DNA of 19,787 nt from Zygnema cylindricum (taxonomy: Eukaryota > Streptophyta > Zygnematophyceae > Zygnematales > Zygnemataceae), in the NCBI GenBank assembly GCA_037447655.1, contig JBBHKE010000474.1, forward strand, positions 114,409 through 134,195. The letters are read 5' to 3'. The notes below the pieces were generated by a model. That model saw only the letters and a program-made list of their open reading frames with translations, had not been told where the DNA came from and made no database searches. Below are positions 8,760-19,600 of the stretch, piece after piece (position 1 is the stretch's first letter; each line of letters opens with the position of its first letter). Made by a program: the position numbers and the translations under genes.

Positions 8760-10913
8760 CAGTTTCAATCAGTAATAGCGTGGGTCAGAAAACCCAGGAG
8801 TGCACGATAATACACACCAAAAAGAGCATAACGCTGACTCCAAAATACGTTCACGCCTTTTACTGCCCCCCTCGTGCAAAAAATTCCGCAGCTGAAGACT
8901 TTCGTTAAATGTACCATTGTAGCCACTTTTGTCCTGTTCCGACTTTTAATACGTTTCACATGTGCGGCTCTGTTCTGTAATTATGTTCCGTCCTGTACGG
9001 CCCTTCTTATCGTGGTGGCGTCTGGTCGTGCAGTCGAATCGTGCACAGGACAGCCTCGCCGGATTATCAGGAACTACTCCTGACCACACATTGGCGCACC
9101 TATTATGTTTCAGTGTTTTACACTTACCATATAAATTTAGAACGTGGAGTCGGAAGCCGGAACTCCTATCAAATAGTGTGGCATATGAATAGTTATCGTT
9201 GTCAATTTGTCCTGACTTATGAACTCATGACAACAATAATTTGGAAATGTCAAATGACAAAGAAAATTTATCGCGGGGGAACCTGTTATCGGATGTATCG
9301 ACAATTCCCGATGTTCGAAAGGAAGGGCTTTATTAAGAGAGGGCGATGGTAAACCATCGTAGTACATTGGAACAAAGGAAACTAACAGCTAGAGAGTAAC
9401 TGAAAAACAGAGAGCATGGGGAAGCAAACCTAATAGGAGAAAAAATACAATAACTTGAATGGAACGCACAAACAAAATAGGCCGAACCAAGAAAAAAGAA
9501 GGAAAGTAACAACCTATAGAAAACAACAGCAATGGTATCGGTTTCCTGACAATATGTTGTTCAATTATTATTTGTCTTTTGAATTGCCTACAATCATCTT
9601 CAATTCTAAGCTTCCTGACTAGTTGTGGAAGATACATGGAATTCAGCAATGACAAAAATGAAAAAATAAAGAAACTAAAAAATAAACACAATAGAAAGAA
9701 TCGCATGAGCGATCTATGGCCACATGTGGGGTCAATTACTGTCGCCTGTTTCAATCATTCTCAACACTAACATTTTACATCGACCTTAAGCAAAACTTTA
9801 TAAATTTATTGGCATTAATTTAAATTATTTTTTCATAGCATGCTATGTTGTTCAAAATGAGAATGAAAAGAAGAAACAGATACATTGACTGCGAGAATTC
9901 CGATCACGTAGAAAATAAGGAACCAGATCTCGGACCTCAAAAGACACATTTATAGCACATCAATTTCTCATTTTAAAGACTACGTTTTTTTTTCTTTAAC
10001 AGGTGCCACATGTAAACATTGGTATGTCGAATACAATGCAGTATTAAAATATATAAATCATAGACAACATGTATATCATATTATAAAAGATGTAAATCTT
10101 CTTGTCAGAGCTGCAATTTGGATGGTTGTAGATATTTACAATGTTCCTCTACCAAGGGCAATATGTAATTGGCGATACTGGTTATATGCTCGACATATCC
10201 AATATCGAGGACTGTAAAAAAAGTACATATTCATCCTCTTGCTCAGAATATAGAGATAGTGACATGGTTTGGGGTTGTTTTAATTCCTCCAGTACATATT
10301 CCTTTTCAGAGCAAATTATTTATTGAGGTAATAGGAATGAGTGATAACATTGGCAACTTTTAAAGATTGAAATGTGAACAGAAATAACGTTTTAGTGTAC
10401 CGCAAGCACTAGCGAATCGGAAGGTTGTACGTATAATAACAACTTCCCCATGCTTCTCAAGGCAAGCTTCTCGATTAGCTAATCTGACTATTTAAAAAAC
10501 TTATGGCTACAAAACATCTATGCACATTCAAAATATTAGATAGGGGAGAACTGCTCATCGGCCAATCGAAGACAACCAAGTAGGATTTTTCCGCGCTCGA
10601 TTTTTCAGCGTTCTTGTCATTGAATTCTGATTATTCTGAATTGACTCTTCTTATTATGAATTCCTCAAGAGCAGATTGTAAAACACTTTCCATCATGAAA
10701 AAAAACACATTTGACCAAGAAAATAGACCACAAAGAGAAAATTGTCATTCAAACAGAGACTTACATTTTGCCAAAACTGAAATACATTGTTTCTGGTCCA
10801 CGAATAAAAAACTTGCCTACGCTTTTTAGACAAGCCATTACAAAGTAAACTTTGATGATGCCAATTTAGCTATCACCTACAAGATTCGAGTACTGTAAAT
10901 CAACGATAAAAAG
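8760..10913. other. Non-coding stretch, no supported gene
   Basis: Several open frames of 60-120 codons occur (for example plus 9041-9352, minus 9389-9754, and an ATG-less plus frame about 10003-10215 preceded by an acceptor-like TTTCTTTAACAG). None matches a family I recognise or links to a further exon in phase. Confidence 0.4.
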
Positions 10914-10947
10914 TTTATTTTCCTAACAGTGACAGATGAACTTTATT
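10914..10947 (-). terminator. Paired AATAAA polyadenylation signals (minus strand)
   Basis: AATAAA occurs twice on the minus strand (10947-10942 and 10919-10914), 28 bases apart, downstream of gene A and of the possible small ORF at 11135-11381. This is a plausible 3' end for a minus-strand transcript. If it serves gene A, the 3' UTR would be about 0.8 kb. Confidence 0.35.
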
Positions 10948-11134
10948 CAAAATGAAATACAGATTCAACTATGGGTCTAAAGCACGACCATCTCCATTGT
11001 CTAATCTTCTATCACCCTAATAAACGACAAAGGTAGATTCAACAGAAACACATGTAACCAGCACAAACTAGCACCGGAAAAATACGGGGCAGGATCACTA
11101 CATAGCAGTCCTATGAGCTTAGCAGTTAAGAAGC

Positions 11135-11381
11135 TTAAAACACACCTGTTAACAGAAAAATTAAAGCATCCCTGTCGTAAACCGTCCCTTTTTCCAGTAG
11201 GATGCCGTCAAAATCCTCTTGCCAGAAACTAAATTTAATACCAACTCACTAAACCACAAAACGTTGATATGCTTCTGAAGCTTCCATAACCATTCAACAA
11301 ACGCACCTGTTTTGTACCTGTGATGATCTCAAAACAAAGTTACTCACGACCGAAACTGACAGCGGGAGTGATGGGAGCCAT
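11135..11381 (-). CDS. Possible 38-residue two-exon ORF (weak)
   Basis: On the minus strand, AAACCATGGC at 11385-11376 is a good start context for MAPITPAVSFG, followed by a strong donor-like GTC|GTGAGTAAC (exon end 11348, phase 1). A possible acceptor GGCAAG| (exon start 11217) would restore frame with DFDGILLEKGTVYDRDAL and then IFLLTGVF, stopping at TAA 11137-11135. The implied intron is about 130 bp and AATAAA signals lie about 190 bp downstream. Against it: the product is tiny and unknown, other frames through the same bases are also open, and it may simply be 3' UTR of gene A. Confidence 0.18.
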
Positions 11382-11733
11382 GGTTTTCTTCCTTAGGCTT
11401 CTGTTTACAACTTGAGTACAGAAGAGGGTATGACCACCTTTGATAGATGACCATAAAACCCGTTGAAGTGAAAGGCCAACCCCCATCCACCTGCTTTAAG
11501 TCTACACATCTCATATGCCTTGAAAATGACTCTCTTATGGCTCCAACTTGAAAGCTCGAAACCTGTGAGGTAAGCATAATAAGCATATTGAAGAGTATTT
11601 CATGGCCAAAAAAAAGATAAACCGATCGATCGGCCAAGGTCTACTAGATCTCGGTAAAGGCTGTTCATTTTTTTTTTTTTTTGCCACTATCCAGCCTGCA
11701 GTCAGGATACATGCCTGGTGTCTACAAAAGTCA

Positions 11734-14694
11734 TCAAGTTTCTTCAGCCCCCTCGATTTCATAGATGCTGTCAGTCTCAATTTCCCCATCCTGCCAAATC
11801 ATCGCCGGTTTGTCTTTTTCTGTAAACAACTTCCATATGCTGTAGCCATGCATCAGTGACAACAATGGCAAGGTGAATCGAGGAATAAGGAAAACAGTAT
11901 ACCACAGGTATCTGCACCCATATGACCAACAGCCCCAAAGTTCCAGATCTCAGAGTTGGGGACATATTTATTTTAAAAGATCAAAAAATTTCCATTACAA
12001 CGTCCATCGCTATCAGTGTAAATCACTCTAATTCGAGTGAGTGTTTTCCTGACCCAAAATCATAAAATAGTGCTTGTAACAATATTTAGTGGTAACGCGC
12101 CACATGGCAAAACATTATTTACTACAGTTTATTCTATTAAAGTGTAAAAACTAATAATTCACTAATGCTAAAAGCAATGGGCGGTGTATAAACACCATCT
12201 AGTACAACAGGTGAGGTCACTTAAAAGGAGTGGACTGGCAACAATTGGAACTAAAAGACAAACAAAAACTGGTTTATAAAAAATGCAATGTGATCCATTA
12301 CCAGAAATAACAGAAACAAACGGTCCTAGAATAAGTTGATGATAGAATATGAATGCCAATGCACTGTCAACATTTGCTGCTGCTCAAATTCAGCATCAGG
12401 TGGACATGAGACCGTCCACCTAAAAAATTATTTCGCTGTTGCCGAACATAGCAGAATATGGAGCATGTTTTCATGTTTTTAAGCACTTTAATAGAACGAC
12501 ACTTTAGGAGTTTCACTTTTTTTTTTAGAAAGGCACTTCAGTAGAAGGTCACCATAGAAGACAACACTTATTCATTTAAAAAAAAATGACCTGAACCTTC
12601 TCACAAATTTGTAAAATTAGCCAAATGTATTCCTTTCTTCTATATAAGCTTACAAATCTAATATGGCAGAAAACTCAAATTAAATTTATGTCATAGGCTC
12701 AACTAAACTCGTACGAGTTTTGATCAAAAAAATTATTTGTTAGAAGAAAAAGGGAGACGAAGCGCATCAAGACCCATTTTTGAAAAACCACACTTTTTTC
12801 CAGTCACTCCTAGTACATTTATGAAGAATCAATTAATGTACTGCATTCATTACAATCCTTTTAAACCTTCTGTAGATTTAAATCACTCAAATCAACAAAT
12901 CTATGGCACGTGATAACAATTTAATACCGTAAAGACCACAGTTTTCATTGCCAATCCTGTGCACCAATTCAAATGCTCATTGAGAATTCTGATCCAGATG
13001 CAGAAATTTAGGTTTCTAGGGTTTTCAATTGAAATAATTAAGATTGGGCAATTTCAATTAAACCTCAATCAACTGATGTGTGAACTGCAATGATCCATAG
13101 TAACACTAAGGAAAACTTTACAAGCCAATACAAATGTACAATTCTCTCTCCCCTCTCTCTCCTGTCTCTCTCCTCTCTCTCTTTTGTCGCTCTTTGAGTC
13201 TCTCCATTACTCTACTTCTCTCTCCATCACTTTCCCTCTCCCTCCCGTGTCTCTCTGTCTCTCTCCTGGCCCTCTTCCTTTCTCTGTGGTCTCTCTCCAT
13301 CTCTCCCCCTCTCTCTCTGCCCCCCTCCGTCTCCCTCATCCACGGTAAATACTAACAACAATGTAACCTTCCATACACGATGTATACAAGTTTATACAAA
13401 TTTTTGCAATCAATATAGAGGTTTGGTGCAAATGGAACTGAAAAATGCACCTGAAAGGTAATACGAATGTACAACTATTAGCTATGGACGTTATACAATA
13501 ACACTCGTAATAACCGAACAATGGATACATGCTGTTTACCACCTTATAAACAAGCATAGCATCAGACTTGTTGCGATCAGCAGTATATTCTTGAGGTTTG
13601 GTGGAAAAGGTCCATAACATAAACCAACTAACATAAATACATAAAACAATGTCTTTTACAACCAAATAATAAAAATATGTTGACAAAAGGAGAGAATAAA
13701 ATTTGCTGGATAGAGGAAGTGAACAAGGCACCTGAAAACTACTAATAAACAAATTATTGTTAAATTTATGCGTGGCTTACAAAATAACAATGCAAACAAG
13801 TATAAGTGTAGCAACGGCCTCTTACGATCAACAGTATATTTATGTGTGCTTTGGTGGAAAAATACCGTAACATACACCGGCGTATATACATAGTTTAAAC
13901 ATTAAATGTTTACGATCAAAACGTTTTAAAGTTAAGGTTTAGTGGATAAAGGAAGTGAAAATGCACCTGACAGGCAGGTTTTGTGCCATTCGTTGAGCAA
14001 GAAAGTTATCCAAAAAAGCTCCTCCACAGGCAAGAGACATAATAATCTCCGCCAAACCAACAGCATGCCATCCCAGCCCTAATTCTTTCAAATGAGGAGT
14101 ATCAGCAGTAGCAAAAGCATGAGCCACTATTGGAGCAGAAATTCCTACTAAAGTGTCTCCCCATCCAACAGGAATAGCATAAGAACCTGGAAGGTAACCT
14201 AAGTCAAAGAGAGGGAGAAACAGGTAAGATATACAACGAATAGTGTGGAGTCCGATAAGCCAAGGCTGCGAGGTGTTATGTACGGTGTCTCGAAAAGCCG
14301 GGAATAGAAAGAGAGGGAGAGTTCCGGAAATAGCAATGATTACAAAAGTTACAGAAACACCAATGATTCCAGGAAGGAGACCGAGAGGAGTAAAAAGATG
14401 GATTATAAAAAAGAAACCGAAGAGAAAACTGGCAAGGATAGTGACAGTTTTTCGCATGGAGGGAGGATAGAGATTAGGAACTCCATCTATTCCTTGTATG
14501 AAAGTTAAGAAACAAAGGAGAGAGAGAGTAAAGTTGCCAGCAAATATGCCAATAGCAGTGTGATACGGGAAAGGAGGAGAGACAGACAACAAGGGAGGAG
14601 GGGACGCAGAGTGAGAGAGAGGAGGATGGGAATGAGAAGAATATGTGTGCCCTAGAGGCGAGTGAGGGTGTGGAGGACGCACGTGTGAATTCAT
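11734..14694 (-). CDS. Gene A: multi-pass membrane protein of bacterial-type uncharacterised family, two exons
   Basis: Exon 1 is 14694-13967 (242 codons plus two bases) and ends CTGTCAG|GTGC. Exon 2 is 11911-11734, starts after GTGCAG| and ends in TGA. The split codon AG|A restores one frame, giving 301 residues. Residues 1-45 are rich in Pro, Ser and His. About six to seven hydrophobic segments follow (roughly 46-68, 83-101, 105-131, 148-165, 173-195, 207-229, 245-267), then a charged acidic tail. Blocks LPGSYAIPVGWGDTLVG (168-184), WHAVGLAEIIMS (209-220) and FLIPRFTLPLLSLMHG (250-265) resemble, from memory, conserved blocks in the same order in small uncharacterised bacterial membrane proteins. 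The last block is contributed by exon 2, which independently supports the splice. The acceptor has a poor pyrimidine tract. The ATG lies 80-90 bases from a TATA box. The role is unknown; location is probably an intracellular or plasma membrane. I see no catalytic motif. Confidence 0.75.
11912..13966 (-). other. Intron of gene A (2055 bp)
   Basis: GTGC...GCAG intron on the minus strand, AT-rich. It contains a CT/GA tract (13142-13335) and, next to its 5' end, diverged duplications of the donor region (13421-13972). No additional in-phase coding exon was seen; conserved blocks of the protein continue directly from exon 1 to exon 2. Confidence 0.65.
13142..13335. repeat. CT-rich tract inside gene A intron
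   Basis: About 190 bases of CTCTCT-type polypyrimidine on the plus strand (polypurine on the transcribed sense of gene A). The Arg/Glu-rich minus frame across it is a compositional artefact. Confidence 0.85.
13421..13972. repeat. Three diverged copies of a segment spanning the gene A 5' splice site
   Basis: A block of about 35 bases ending GCACCTGA (plus strand) occurs near 13421-13455, 13703-13737 and 13939-13972, spaced 281 and 235 bp. A second block, GATCARCAGTATATT followed by TTTGGTGGAAAA, occurs near 13576 and 13827. The pattern suggests an old tandem duplication of about 250 bp that included the exon/intron junction. Confidence 0.55.
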
Positions 14695-14776
14695 GAAGAT
14701 AGAGAGAGAAGGAAAAAGAGAGAAGACTTTTGTGAAGATTCAAAGTAGACCAGCTATTGACTTCTGAGAATGAGAC

Positions 14777-14787
14777 ATTTATATAAA
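14777..14787 (-). promoter_or_regulatory. TATA box of gene A
   Basis: The minus strand reads TTTATATAAAT, 83-93 bases upstream of the gene A ATG. Initiation about 30 bases further down would give a 5' leader of about 55 bases that is CT-rich (TCTTCTCTCTTTTTCC), a common plant leader pattern. This supports the chosen start at 14694. Confidence 0.6.
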
Positions 14788-14854
14788 AAAATAAAAAAAC
14801 TGGTAAAGCTTGGGAAGTAAAACTGGAGTATTAAGGAATGAGACGGAAGGAAAA

Positions 14855-14992
14855 GGCACGTCGAACAAAATAGCCGGTCGCTAACGTTTGCTAATCATCA
14901 TTTTCTATTTCGTATAATTTTGAGAGGCATATCGAACAAAATAGCCGGCCGGCCGTTCGCATTTGTTATCGGTCATTTTCATTTCATATCAT
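14855..14992. repeat. Diverged tandem duplication, about 71-bp unit
   Basis: TCGAACAAAATAGCCGG occurs exactly at 14861-14877 and 14932-14948. Similarity continues through TTTGYTAATC/TTTGTTATCG and CATTTTCWATTTC. The second copy carries an extra CCGGCCGG palindrome. Confidence 0.65.
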
Positions 14993-15078
14993 CAGATCAA
15001 AAGTGCGAAAACCGTGCTAACGCTATATCTGATAAGCTCGTACCATACGCGTATCATATACCAATAAGTAGTGTTGTG

Positions 15079-15131
15079 TATCGGTAAAAAACTTATCGCG
15101 ATAACACCGATACCGATAGTTATCGTTATCG
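15079..15131. repeat. TATCG/CGATA repeat block with palindrome
   Basis: A dense cluster of TATCG and CGATA words includes the 12-base palindrome TTATCGCGATAA (15093-15104) and ACCGATACCGATAG. It follows TAGTGTTGTG, a start reminiscent of some hAT element ends. No opposite end was found, so the nature is open. Confidence 0.4.
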
Positions 15132-15476
15132 AACGGTCAGCGGTCCCGATATATTTGTACTTTCTGTACTTTCTGTCCGGAATGCTTTCTTGTAGCGCTA
15201 ACCGTTGCACTTGCACTTTGCAGCAAGGACTGCGAGGCTTCGTATGTGACCGAGTCCGAACTGCAGTTCGAAGAATACGTACATTACAACGTTTTCTACC
15301 ATACTAAATATTGATATTGTATATTGATTTACGTTTAGTATCGGTCAATGCATGCAGAATAGGAAAAAACAATGATTACAAACAATTGTCTGTTCCCACG
15401 TCGCTCATTTATTTGTTTTTTTATTACTTATTTTGACGAAATGTAATGTTTGAAAGCGATTCATAAAGAAAAATGA

Positions 15477-15830
15477 CACGTGGTAAGTAGTAATTCAGTA
15501 ATTCCTGCATATGCTGCATTCGATCCGCCGACCGGCTGACACGGCTAGCGTCATAAATTTCAGGCACCCTCAAAAGTTCTGGTTCCAAATTTCCACTCTC
15601 CCGATTAAGGCCACAGTAAATAAGACACGAAGGACATTCTCAAGGACCGTATTCTGTTCTCGGACTGGCATCTCCGTACATATGCTTTAACAAGTTTTTA
15701 CAAGTCTAGGACACGTGTAATCCGATCCATGCTCGAAGCCTTCAAGCGGAATCTGGCCGACAAAAAGAAGTGTCGTTTAATATGCGTATAAATGGTACAT
15801 AGTACGGTTGCTCAGAAAAAATGACACGTG
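15477..15830. promoter_or_regulatory. Three CACGTG G-boxes in the divergent A/B intergenic region
   Basis: CACGTG occurs at 15477-15482 (as GACACGTGG, an ABRE-like context), 15712-15717 and 15825-15830 (as GACACGTGT). In plants G-boxes bind bZIP and bHLH factors involved in abscisic acid and light responses. They lie 0.7-1.1 kb upstream of gene A and 0.5-0.85 kb upstream of the gene B ATG. A TATAAAT at 15787-15793 could serve gene B. Function is inferred. Confidence 0.35.
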
Positions 15831-16034
15831 TAAAAAGGTCTGATAGTGATAGAGATAGTACAGAGTACAGTACTTCACCGACAGCTAAGAATCGTAAGTT
15901 TCGTAACGGTCACCTAGAATCTAGATCTGTGCTGACCACTTGCCGCATGTTATGGAAGCGTCGAACTGGCAAAATACTCATATAGACAAGCAAAAAAGGT
16001 ACAGAAAGTACAATAAAACAGTTTACCGCTTCCG

Positions 16035-16045
16035 GGCCTCGAACC
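16035..16045 (-). other. Isolated pol III B-box-like motif (SINE or tRNA remnant)
   Basis: The minus strand reads GGTTCGAGGCC, a perfect match to the B-box consensus GGTTCGANNCC, inside CCCAGGGTTCGAGGCCCGG. No A box or cloverleaf is visible on the 5' side, so this is at best a degraded SINE fragment. Confidence 0.3.
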
Positions 16046-16314
16046 CTGGGCACTAAAAAAACAAAGGAAGCTCGAGGTTGAAAAAAAAGCCTGCAAGTTA
16101 CATACAGTACAGTACTGTAGCTTAAATATCAAAGGCCTCAAAACGACAAAACTCCATATTCAGTACAAATTAAATTAAATTAATTTGATTCAAATTAAAT
16201 ATAGAACTAAGATTGAAACCTTATTTTCTCTCTTTATTCTTAAAATTTTCTGTACACTTTTTAACCCTCTTACATTTCAACTTTTTGTCCTCTTTTTTTT
16301 TAAGGTTTTTTAGA

Positions 16315-16628
16315 ATGGTTTTTCGGAGAGAATGTATCCATGGAGACAGACTGTGGGTTTTTCCTCGAGATTTTTGTCGTTTAGCGGGGAAGGATGGTTT
16401 TGCCGTACGGAAAGCAAGGTGAAACATAGAAAAAAAAAACCCTGAAAAGTTATTATTTGTAATTTAGGGTTTTAACCTTTTTTTTGCCCCTTTTTTTTCT
16501 GCCCTTTTGTAAGTTTGCCCCCTTTTTTTTATCCTTTCTTTCTTTCTCATTTTTTTCACTTTTGGGGTTTCATTCGATATCTGACGCTGAAGTTATTTCT
16601 TTATTGTTCCCATCATTTTTTAAAATTT

Positions 16629-16670
<42 letters not shown>

Positions 16671-19600
16671 CATTTTGCTGATTGAGATGCAATTCATCGA
16701 ATATGAAACCTATTTTATGTTTTTTTTTCTCCACAAAATTTATTCTCTCCTTTTTTTGGAAATGAAAGAACTAGAGTTTTTTTTTACGTATTTTAAATAA
16801 GTAATATGGTATCCTCACGAAATTTTCACAATTTTACATGAATTTTATGCCAAAAATATTTATGCCAAAAAAAAAGTACAACAAAAAGTCAAGTTTATGG
16901 GAAAAAAACATTGACATTTTTTTCAATTTCCAAAAAGTCACCTAGAGTTATATAAAAATGGAACTCATTTTTTGTTTATTGTTATTTTCATGGCAATACT
17001 ATAAATGGTTGTATAATATTAGTACCGCTAATCCACGCTAATTCTGGTGTAGTCCTCCCAAATTATGTTCATTTCTTATTAACCATATTTTCATGCAATT
17101 TTTTTTTCACACCAAACAAAATACCTTCAAAATTAGGAAAACCCTCAAAAAACCCCTTTTTAAAACATGTATACGTATTTTTTTTTCACACTAATCCATC
17201 TTGTATAGTAAACAATTTTTTGTTAATTAACCTTAAAGACCTTTAATACCCCTTCTAAACGAATTAATTGTACTTCTTTTACATTGCCCATCATTTGTAT
17301 TAAACAAAATTATATTAGTTAAATCTCAAAAACCATTAAAATTCCTTTTAAGACATTTATATTGTACTTTTTTTTTAGTGTGGACCAAGTGTATAGTGAT
17401 TATGAAGGATATTACGACTCGCCTTTCCCTCTCTTCACCTTCTCTCTCTCTTCTTTCTCTCCTTTCTCTCCCTCTCTTTCTAAGACTGTTCTCCCTCCTT
17501 CATTTTTCCCCTTCTTTGTCTACCATTTTTCTCCCCCTTCCTTCCCTCCCATTTTCTCTCCCTTCCTTTCCTCCCTTCCTTTCCATTTTTTCTCCTTTAC
17601 TTCTCCTTCCCTCCCTTTTATTCATACTTGCATTCTCCATCCTCTTTTACTTCCGAGTGACTCTCACATTTTTGAAAAGTTGTCGGGACAAATAATACTT
17701 TTATTCCATTATTCTAATAATACTTTTATTCTATTATTCTAATAATACCATTACTCCATTATTTTAATAATACTATCACTCTTTTATTCTAATAATACTA
17801 TTATTCCATTATTTTGATAATAGTCTCTTTTATTCTAATAATACTATTATTCCATTATTTTGATAATACTATTACTCTATTATTCTAATAATACTATTAT
17901 TTGATTATTTTAATAGTACTATTATTCTATTATTCTTATAATACTATTATGCATTTCTATCAGTTTTAGTGTTTTATGGTGACCCTTAAAATTCAAACCC
18001 ATTTTTTTCCTCCACACTATTATTAATTAGATGGTTGTGTGTATGAAAAGTTAAGATTCAATGGAGTGTTTTTTTAATATTTAAACTTTAAAACCCATTT
18101 TTCTCCGTGCACACCGATTGGTTTATTCATCCGATGGTTGCGAAGGAAAGGGCAAGATTCAAATGGAGTGTTTTATTTTTGCTTTTAAGTTTAAGCTCAT
18201 TTTTTTCTTCACACTATTGTTAATCCGATGATTGTGTGATGAAAAGATAAGATTCAAATGGAGAGTTTTCTTTTGGGCTCTTAAGTTTAAACCAATTTTT
18301 TAAAACTCATTTTTTTCCTTGACGTTTGTTGATTTATGAATCCGATGGTTTTGAGGGAGAGGTAAGATTCAAATGGAATGTTTTAATCGGGCTTTCAAGT
18401 TTAAACTTATTTTTTCCTCCACACTATTTTTTATCCGATGGTTTCGACGGAAAGGTAAGATTCAAATGAAGTGTTTTGATCGGAAGTTTAAGTTTAAACC
18501 CATTTTTAAACTCGTTTTTTTTGTTGACATTCGTCTAATTATTAATACAGTGGTTGCGATGGGAAAACTAAGATTCAAATGGAGTGTTTTTATGTGGGAT
18601 TTTATGTTTAAACTCATTTTTTGGTTTCGATGGAAAGGTAAGTTTCAAATGAAGTGTTTTTTCTGTGGATTTTTATGCTTAAACTCATTTTTTCCCTCCA
18701 CACTATTATTCATCTGATGGTTTCGATCAAAAGATCAGATTTAAATGAAATGTTTTCTTGTGGAATATAAAGTTTAAAATTGTTTTTTTCCTCCACACTA
18801 TTGTTAATCTGATGGTTGCGATGGAAAAGTAAGTTCTAAATGGATTGTTTTCTTTTAGGATTTCAATTTTAAACTCATTTTTTTCCCTCCACAATGTTAT
18901 TTATCGATAGTTTTGATGGAAAGGTAAAATTCAAACGGAGTATTTTCTTTTGGGATTTAAATTTTAAATTTTAAAATCTATTCTTTTCCTTCCACATTTG
19001 TCGAATTACCAATCCGATGGTTGAAATCATTTTCCAAATGGTGGTCTCCTAATGGATTTTTTTTTTTCCCTTTTTAAGTTTAAACTCAATTATTTCCTCC
19101 GCACTTTTTTTTATCCGTTGGGATTTCAATTTTAAACTCATATTTTCTCCCTCCACTTTTTTCGGATTACTAATTATTAATAATAAACGTAAGGCAAGAT
19201 TCTTACCTTCCGATTTTTCTCTCTCCCTCTCTCCCTCTCTCTGGGCAGAAAATTGACGTTCTATGAAAGCAATCCGTTAAACGGAAATGTTTTTCCGTCG
19301 ATTTTGTCCTCCGAGATGTTTCAAATAGATGTACCTTCCCCACTAGAAGACAAAAAAAGAGAGGGCTCTTTAGATGACTCAGGAGGAGGAGGAGGTAACC
19401 CCAATTTGAGGGGAGAGAGAGAGATGGGAAGAGAGAGGATGGAGAGGGAAAAGGAGAATGAGGGGGAGAGGGAGAGGGAGAGGGACGATATTGCCATAAA
19501 TTCAGAAAGGCATTTAGTAAGAAGAGGGGATAAAGGGGGTAGAGGGAGAAGCGAAATGGGGTATAAAGGGGTAGGAGGGGTAGGAGGGGTAGGGATGGGA

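Larger units (their letters stand above)
16419..19248 (+). other. Putative intron 1 of gene B (2830 bp), repeat-filled
   Basis: GT...AG intron joining phase-matched exons. It begins GTGAAAC and ends CTCTCTCCCTCTCTCTGGGCAG-like with a strong pyrimidine tract. It contains a TTAGGGTTT motif (16464-16472), a 40-T run, a solo TIR end near 17049, a CT tract, a 25-bp minisatellite and an array of repeats of about 100 bp. No further in-phase exon was identified, but small exons cannot be excluded. Confidence 0.45.

Noticed and set aside
9041-9352. 103-codon plus-strand ORF
   Set aside because: No recognisable family, no splice or promoter support, unusual Tyr/Trp/Cys-rich composition.
10003-10215. 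ATG-less plus frame after TTTCTTTAACAG, with W/Y-rich residues
   Set aside because: Protein-like by eye, but no homology recognised and no donor or neighbouring exon in phase. About what chance gives in AT-rich DNA.
11777-11965. Minus-strand ORF in another frame over gene A exon 2
   Set aside because: The spliced frame gives a continuous membrane protein with conserved blocks; this frame does not.
13118-13339. Arg/Glu-rich minus-strand ORF
   Set aside because: Translation of a CT/GA tract within the gene A intron.
14243-14470. Plus-strand ORF of 75 codons
   Set aside because: Antisense shadow of gene A exon 1.
18373-18717. 114-codon plus-strand ORF with repeated Met-Lys-Cys-Phe segments
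   Set aside because: It reads through the 100-bp tandem array; the internal repetition is the DNA repeat.
17985-19175. CRISPR-like array
   Set aside because: Units are about 100 bp, diverged and contiguous, with no constant repeat/unique spacer alternation, in a eukaryotic intron context.
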